Part shown: positions 59,808-64,000 of the stretch, piece after piece
How the letters are laid out: every line of letters begins with the position of its first letter
How positions within the stretch are numbered: position 1 is the stretch's first letter
Notes under the pieces: model-generated
The model's input: only the letters and a program-made list of their open reading frames with translations
Database searches by the model: none
Told to the model about the DNA's origin: nothing
DNA from: Marinimicrobium sp. C6131
GTDB lineage: Bacteria > Pseudomonadota > Gammaproteobacteria > Pseudomonadales > Cellvibrionaceae
Direction: 5' to 3'
Assembly (NCBI RefSeq): GCF_026153455.1
Contig: NZ_CP110629.1
Coordinates: 1,860,001-1,924,000 of the forward strand
Length of the DNA: 64,000 bases
Translations under genes and position numbers: made by a program

Positions 59808-60542
59808 TTAATGAGCCTGTAGCAGGCTGGGCTTGAGCAGACGGTCCGTCTCCTTTTTGACCACGGAGTAGCACTCACAGCTCAGTGTCTCAAGCTTGCG
59901 GCGGTCGATGACTTCGATGTGACCGCGGCGGTACTCGATAACACCGAGCTTCTGTAGCCGGCCCGCGGCCTCGGTCACACCCTCCCGGCGTACGCCGAGC
60001 ATATTGGCGATCAGCTCCTGGGTCATGACCAGGTGATTGGTGGGCAAACGATCCAGCGACAGCAGAAGCCAACGACACAACTGCTGGTCGATGGAGTGGT
60101 GGCGATTACAGACCGCCGTCTGTGCCATCTGGGTAATCAGCGCCTGGGTGTAGCGAAGTACCAATGACATCAACTGACCGTGGCGGTTGAACTCGTCTAT
60201 CAGTCTCTGCCCCAACAGCCGGTAGCCGCTACCGCCACTTTGAACCAGGGCTCGGCTGGAGGTGCTTTCGCCTCCCATAAACAGCGCGATCCCCACCAGT
60301 CCCTCATTCCCCACCACTGAGATTTCGGCCGAAGCGCCGCTCTCCATGACGTAAAGCAGGGATACGATACAATCCGCGGGGAAATACACATGGCGCATTT
60401 TATCGCCAGGCTCATAGAGCACCTTGCCCAGGGGCAGGTCGACTTCCTCAAGATGGGGGAATATTCGCTGCTGAACGTCAGGCGAAAGGGCAGCAAGAAG
60501 CTGGTTCTGCGTCGGCTGAAGCGATATCGGCATCGGTGACAT
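59808..60542 (-). CDS. Crp/Fnr-family transcriptional regulator
   Basis: 244-residue regulator. The cyclic-nucleotide-binding-like N-terminal fold (LPLGKVLYEPGDKMRHVYFPADCIVSLLYV, about 36-65; GNEGLVGIALFMGGEST) lacks the Cys cluster of FNR, so it does not hold an Fe-S cluster. The C-terminal winged helix carries MTQELIANMLGVRREGVTEAAGRLQKLGVIEYRRGHIEVIDR. A similar protein is encoded at 60887, across a large inverted repeat. The signal and targets are unknown. Confidence 0.9.
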   Translation of the reverse strand: MSPMPISLQPTQNQLLAALSPDVQQRIFPHLEEVDLPLGKVLYEPGDKMRHVYFPADCIVSLLYVMESGASAEISVVGNEGLVGIALFMGGESTSSRALVQSGGSGYRLLGQRLIDEFNRHGQLMSLVLRYTQALITQMAQTAVCNRHHSIDQQLCRWLLLSLDRLPTNHLVMTQELIANMLGVRREGVTEAAGRLQKLGVIEYRRGHIEVIDRRKLETLSCECYSVVKKETDRLLKPSLLQAH

Positions 60543-60886
60543 CTCCCTACTGTCCTGCGTGTGAGCTTCAGTGTAGCCTACCTTAGGGGGTTTTGCGCGA
60601 TATCATACATAGGGTCAAGTCGTTCAAGTCCACGGGGGCAATGGGCTATCAGTTTCCCGGACGCGCCATACATACGTCCGTGTCGTCCTTCAGTGTATAG
60701 TTGTGTTCCCTATCTTCCCTGTAGGCTCGTTCTCAGTCGTCCTGCCCGAGAACGGTCCGGGAAACTGATAGCCCATCGCTGTCAAAACCCGTTAGTAAAA
60801 GAATAACGTATTGCTCTAAAAAGCTCTGTACGCTATCGAACATTGGTATCAATAGAAGTAAAAAATACGTTTTACAGATAATCGGA
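60543..60886. other. 344-base region between the two Crp/Fnr genes
   Basis: No gene. It contains the inverted repeat element at 60641-60776. The bases left of it hold the promoter of the regulator at 59808; the right part is AT-rich and abuts the end of the second regulator gene. Confidence 0.6.
60641..60776. repeat. 136-bp inverted-repeat element (REPIN/MITE-like)
   Basis: Perfect 21-bp ends (ATGGGCTATCAGTTTCCCGGA and its complement) around a 94-base interior that has its own inner CGTTCTC/GAGAACG hairpin. Two REP-type arms facing each other over about 100 bases is the REPIN plan. No encoded protein. Confidence 0.75.
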
Positions 60887-61615
60887 TCAGGAGAACATGG
60901 TTGAACAATTGTTCAGACTCTCGTTGTAACAACCACAGGATGAACTCTCCAGCCGTTTTCGATCGAGAACGGTTATCTTGCCACGACTGTACCGAATGAT
61001 CCCCTCTCGCTGCAGTTTTATGGCGGCAATGGTAACCGCCCCTCTTTGCACCCCCAACATACCGGCTAGCCTCTGATGTGTAAGAGATAGCTGGTCGGTG
61101 GTGGATCGATCGTGAGCCTGCAACAGAGCTTTCGAGAGGCGATTGCCCACCTCATGAAAGTGGAGGCAACAGGCATTTTGCGACAGTTCCAACAACACCA
61201 CATAAAGGTAACGCTGCATTACCCGGAGCAGCGCGGGATGGCTTTTCAGTGCTGCCCGCATTCCTGTATCCGTCATACGCAATGCAATACAGGGTGCTTG
61301 AACGACGCCTAACTTGGAGGCACGATTGATATCCAGAACCAACACCGCTCCCAGCATGCCCTCACTACCGATGCTCTCCGTCTCCAGAGGTTCTTGTCCG
61401 TGCAAGGTTTGAATCAGGGAAACACTTCCACTGATGGGAAAGTATACATGCCTGAAGCGTTCACCCGCTTCGCACAGCACCGTGCCCAGCGCAATATCTA
61501 CCCGATCGCACAGTGCCAGCACGCCTTTCCGTTGTCGATCCGGAAGACTGTCAATCAAGGAGTTTCCGTTTTTCAACGGCTCGCCCGGGCTACGCTCGCC
61601 AGACAACGATGGCAT
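60887..61615 (-). CDS. Crp/Fnr-family transcriptional regulator (second)
   Basis: 242 residues of the same subgroup as the regulator at 59808, sharing the RHVYFP motif in the sensor fold and SLTHQRLAGMLGVQRGAVTIAAIKLQREGIIRYSRGKITVLDRKRLE in the winged helix. Several Cys occur (CCLHF, CGCYNES, NNCST), but not in the FNR N-terminal cluster pattern. A 44-base gap precedes the stop of the DUF3309 gene upstream on the same strand. The signal is unknown. The start may be Met1 at 61615. Confidence 0.9.
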   Translation of the reverse strand: MPSLSGERSPGEPLKNGNSLIDSLPDRQRKGVLALCDRVDIALGTVLCEAGERFRHVYFPISGSVSLIQTLHGQEPLETESIGSEGMLGAVLVLDINRASKLGVVQAPCIALRMTDTGMRAALKSHPALLRVMQRYLYVVLLELSQNACCLHFHEVGNRLSKALLQAHDRSTTDQLSLTHQRLAGMLGVQRGAVTIAAIKLQREGIIRYSRGKITVLDRKRLESSSCGCYNESLNNCSTMFS

Positions 61616-61659
61616 CGCCTTCTCCTCTCCATGAATCGGATTGTGCGGTCACTCCTGGT

Positions 61660-61818
61660 TCAGATCCTTCCGGTCAGTAGCAAGACCAATAACACCACGA
61701 CAATGACGCCCACTATCCCACTTGGCATATAGCCCCAACTCCTGCTGTGTGGCCACGCAGGAAGTGCGCCGAGCAACACCAGAATCAAGATGATCAGTAA
61801 AATCGTTGAAACGCTCAT
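61660..61818 (-). CDS. DUF3309 small membrane protein
   Basis: 52 residues starting MSVSTILLIILILVLLGALP; AAGGAG lies 8 bases before this ATG. Two hydrophobic helices are separated by WPHSRSWGYMPSG, the motif of DUF3309. Such proteins are commonly stress-induced in proteobacteria; the function is unknown. It lies divergently from the DUF4398 gene and upstream of the second Crp/Fnr regulator. Confidence 0.85.
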   Translation of the reverse strand: MSVSTILLIILILVLLGALPAWPHSRSWGYMPSGIVGVIVVVLLVLLLTGRI

Positions 61819-61954
61819 TTCCATTACTCCTTGGAGTCTCTGAAGTTCGAACAATAGCGAACAAATAGCCAAACTTCGGTGCGCTATCGTACAGATACCA
61901 ACCGCACATCCTTATACAGTTGACCTGAAGCAGTCCCACCTCAGGAGCACCACT

Positions 61955-62356
61955 ATGAAACAGGTAAGCACCCAACGTTCCAGACAGCGTCTACCCGGCG
62001 CCCTGGGTCTGGCGATGGCTGTCGTTTTGCTAAGCGCCTGTACTTCGGCGCCAATGGCGCCGACTTCAGCGTTGAACGAAGCGCGTGAAGCTATTGCCAC
62101 GGCCGAGCAAGCCGGGGCCCGGCAGTTTGCCGGCGCCGAGCTGGACGAAGCACAACAGAAGTTGATGTTCGCGGAACGATCCGTGAGCAGCGAGCAGATG
62201 ATTGAGGCTGAGCGTCTCGCCCGGGAAGCGATGATTGTTGCTGAGCTGGCATCCGCCCGGACTGAGGCCGCCAAAGCGGTCGCCATCAATGAGGAAATGC
62301 GCCGCAGCGCCGATGCCCTTGACGAAGAAATGCGGCGGACAGGAGAACAGCGATGA
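61955..62356 (+). CDS. DUF4398 lipoprotein
   Basis: 133-residue lipoprotein; lipobox LSAC (Cys29). The DUF4398 helical domain is plain (ALNEAREAIATAEQAGARQFAGAELDEAQQKLMFAERSV, about 38-76). The TGA overlaps the next ATG (ATGA), so it is coupled to the OmpA-type gene, which has the same helical domain. The pair probably forms a periplasmic complex anchored to peptidoglycan. Confidence 0.9.
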   Translation: MKQVSTQRSRQRLPGALGLAMAVVLLSACTSAPMAPTSALNEAREAIATAEQAGARQFAGAELDEAQQKLMFAERSVSSEQMIEAERLAREAMIVAELASARTEAAKAVAINEEMRRSADALDEEMRRTGEQR

Positions 62357-63258
62357 ACAAGACAACCATTCAACCACTTAAATTCAAGTCAGCTTTGGCA
62401 GCGCTGGTGTTTCTGACGGTACTCGCCATCGCGGCGCTCGTGTTGGCGTCATGTGCCACTGCGCCCGACAGCCCCCTGGGGGCAGCGCAAGCACGCAGCA
62501 AGCTGACCACATTACAGAATGATCCCAATCTTGCCTCCCGGGCCCGGATCGAGCTACGAGAAGCGGAAGCGGCGGTGCGTCTGGCCGAGCAACCGTTGCC
62601 CGCCTCGGATGCGGCATTAGGCGAGCACCGGGTCTACATGGCCACACAAAAAGTCGCCATCGCCCAGGCCAAAGCGACCACCCGCTACGCTGAGGATCAA
62701 CGGGCCCAACTGGGCGAGGAACGCAGTGAAGCGCGTCTGGAATCCCGAACCCGGGAAGTGAGCAGAGCCCGTGATGATGCCGAACAAGCCCGCTATTCCG
62801 AGGCTCAGGGTGCGGCCGAGGCGACCCGGCAGGCCGAGGAGTATCAGCGCCAGATTGACGCCTTGCAGGCCGAGGTGACCGATCGCGGCCTGGTTCTGAC
62901 GCTGGGCGACGTCCTGTTTGCCACCGGTAGCGCCGATCTTCAACCGGGCGCCAATAGCAATCTCGACAAACTGGTGAGCTTTCTGAACGAGTATCCCGAG
63001 CGACGAGTCCAGGTCGAAGGACATACCGATAGCGTAGGTAGCGCCGAGTACAATCAGGCGCTCTCGCAGCGGCGCGCGGACTCTGTCAGCCGCTATCTGG
63101 TTCAGCACGGAATCACTTCCCAACGGATTTCGGCTACAGGCATCGGCATGAATCAACCGGTGGCGAGCAACGACAACGCCATGGGACGACAGCAAAACCG
63201 GCGAGTCGAGATCATCATCGAAAACCCACAACCCGCATCAACCAGCCAACTACGCTAA
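62353..63258 (+). CDS. OmpA-family lipoprotein with DUF4398 domain
   Basis: 301 residues with lipobox LASC (Cys34), an N-terminal DUF4398 helical part (LTTLQNDPNLASRARIELREAEAAVRLAEQPLP), a coiled-coil middle, and a C-terminal OmpA peptidoglycan-binding domain (TLGDVLFATGSADLQPGA, VEGHTDSVGSAEYNQALSQRRADSV, GIGMNQPVASND, NRRVEIIIENP). It is an outer-membrane to cell-wall tether. Followed by a strong terminator. Confidence 0.94.
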   Translation: MNKTTIQPLKFKSALAALVFLTVLAIAALVLASCATAPDSPLGAAQARSKLTTLQNDPNLASRARIELREAEAAVRLAEQPLPASDAALGEHRVYMATQKVAIAQAKATTRYAEDQRAQLGEERSEARLESRTREVSRARDDAEQARYSEAQGAAEATRQAEEYQRQIDALQAEVTDRGLVLTLGDVLFATGSADLQPGANSNLDKLVSFLNEYPERRVQVEGHTDSVGSAEYNQALSQRRADSVSRYLVQHGITSQRISATGIGMNQPVASNDNAMGRQQNRRVEIIIENPQPASTSQLR

Positions 63259-63271
63259 ACGCGTGATGATC

Positions 63272-63300
63272 AAAAGGGGGAGCCACCGGCTCCCCCTTTT
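63272..63300 (+). terminator. Rho-independent terminator of the DUF4398-OmpA operon
   Basis: AAAAGGGGGAGCC-ACC-GGCTCCCCCTTTT, a 13-bp perfect stem followed by C and T4, 14 bases after the stop codon. Confidence 0.9.
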
Positions 63301-63407
63301 CTTTTGGCGGGAACTGCCCCACTATTACACATCTAGACAATTTTAATATAAAGGTTCAAAATGAGACCACTGACACTCAGCAACCCCGTCTCTCGGGAGG
63401 TGATCCC

Positions 63408-63809
63408 ATGGCAACCGCAACGCCCCGTCGACAGCCAGATACCGCTACCCTGGGCCCCGCCGGGCTCAAGGCGGCCTTCAATATTCTGGAGAAATGGGGC
63501 TGCAGCCTGAATGAGCAACTGGCCATTCTCAGCCTGCCCAAGGCAACCTACTACAAGTACCGGAATCATCCCGAAAAGGCGCAACTGGACCGGGACCATC
63601 TGGACCGGATCAGCTATCTGCTGAATATTCATGCCAGTCTGAACACGGTGTTCGATAACCCGGAAAACCGTTACGGCTTTATGCGTATGAGAAACCATAA
63701 CCCCTACTTCAGCGGGAAAACCCCACTGGAAGTGATCAGCACCGGCTCATTGGCGGCACTCTATGAAACCTTCAAGCGCGTGGATGCTCTGCGGGGGGCG
63801 CAGTGGTAG
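63408..63809 (+). CDS. Xre/MbcA/ParS-type antitoxin (DUF2384)
   Basis: 133-residue antitoxin. The N-terminal helix-turn-helix-like half (LKAAFNILEKWGCSLNEQLAILSLPKATYYKYR) and the C-terminal toxin-binding half (GKTPLEVISTGSLAALYETFKRVDALRGAQW) match the ParS/MbcA family. Its stop overlaps the RES toxin start by 7 bases, the usual coupling of these modules. A GGGAGG ribosome binding site precedes the ATG. It probably represses its own operon. Confidence 0.92.
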   Translation: MATATPRRQPDTATLGPAGLKAAFNILEKWGCSLNEQLAILSLPKATYYKYRNHPEKAQLDRDHLDRISYLLNIHASLNTVFDNPENRYGFMRMRNHNPYFSGKTPLEVISTGSLAALYETFKRVDALRGAQW

Positions 63810-64000
63810 CACCTCTCGACGCCCCCGAACAGCGGGTCGAACAACTGGCCAGTTACCGGCTGATCTCATCCCGCTTCCCCCCAATTACCCTGTTTGAGGA
63901 CGTGGCCGACGCGGACGACTTCGAGGCGTTGTATCAGTTGCAGGCACTGACCAACCCGCGACTACTGGCCGAAGCCGGTGACCTGGGGCTGATTCCCCGG
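63803..64000 (+). CDS. RES-domain toxin (3' end cut by window)
   Basis: The GTG at 63803 overlaps the antitoxin end and opens a frame of 66 codons to the window end: VAPLDAPEQRVEQLASYRLISSRFPPITLFEDVADADDFEALYQLQALTNPRLLAEAG. The SRFPPI and ALTNPRL motifs are those of RES toxins, which degrade NAD. The rest of the gene lies beyond the window. Confidence 0.9.
   Translation, partial: MVAPLDAPEQRVEQLASYRLISSRFPPITLFEDVADADDFEALYQLQALTNPRLLAEAGDLGLIPR

Noticed and set aside
60887..61615. Oxygen-sensing FNR with Fe-S cluster
   Set aside because: The Cys residues present are at the C-terminus and scattered, without the N-terminal cluster that binds the 4Fe-4S centre.

Overview
The window looks like the chromosome of a free-living, GC-rich gammaproteobacterium, most likely a polysaccharide degrader of the Cellvibrionaceae type (Cellvibrio, Marinimicrobium and relatives). 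This rests on a GH10 xylanase lipoprotein, a GH16 glucanase with a CBM2 domain on a Pro/Glu/Asp linker, a secreted esterase, class Ia ribonucleotide reductase with NrdR and DnaA sites, and ANR/FNR-type boxes. The lineage is inferred from gene content only. No rRNA, tRNA, CRISPR array, prophage or intact transposase was seen.

Layout. 1-2.7 kb: end of a TolC-type efflux protein and a Tat-exported multicopper oxidase (copper defence). 2.8-6.2 kb: DUF883 protein, PAS-GGDEF diguanylate cyclase, wrbA, GH10 xylanase. 6.4-15.05 kb: a tight operon ppsA - ldhA - P-type cation ATPase - alpha-glucan phosphorylase. 15.07-19.8 kb (minus strand): a MacB/Dev-like ABC exporter with adaptor and a small membrane protein. 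19.9-21.9 kb: an LpxR-like lipid A deacylase and a TetR regulator, with three copies of one 13-bp operator-like sequence. 22.0-29.8 kb: an apparently complete extracellular electron transfer cluster: MtrC-, MtrA- and MtrB-like genes on the minus strand, divergent from a diheme cytochrome and a NapC/CymA-type tetraheme quinol dehydrogenase, with an FNR/ANR-like box in between. 29.8-36.6 kb: purU, an AEC transporter, and nrdA-nrdB.

About 36.9-40.8 kb is an AT-richer accessory stretch of small plus-strand genes (histidine phosphatase, small membrane proteins, DUF1294, NUDIX, GFA, an amber-interrupted secreted-protein gene). It ends in a REP-like hairpin that truncates a DUF6122 gene. 41.2-51 kb: an EF-G paralogue, a second GFA protein, a 5'-nucleotidase lipoprotein with a collagen-like linker, a ThuA/sugar-dehydrogenase/cytochrome c fusion, a spermidine-synthase-like protein and a conserved protein of unknown function. 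51.1-52.4 kb: a candidate membrane-active effector with a small membrane partner. 52.6-58.8 kb: a globin, a TIGR02647 protein, a BNR-repeat protein paired with a MoaD/ThiS protein, an AraC regulator, the GH16-CBM2 enzyme and an esterase. 59-64 kb: a decayed GGDEF fragment, two Crp/Fnr-type regulators flanking a large inverted repeat, DUF3309, a DUF4398/OmpA pair, and an Xre-RES toxin-antitoxin module cut by the window end.

The most notable system is the Mtr-type conduit. Electrons would pass from quinol through the NapC-type protein and periplasmic cytochromes to the outer-membrane MtrCAB complex, probably under oxygen-responsive control. Together with the ppsA/ldhA/phosphorylase operon it suggests an energy metabolism adapted to low oxygen.
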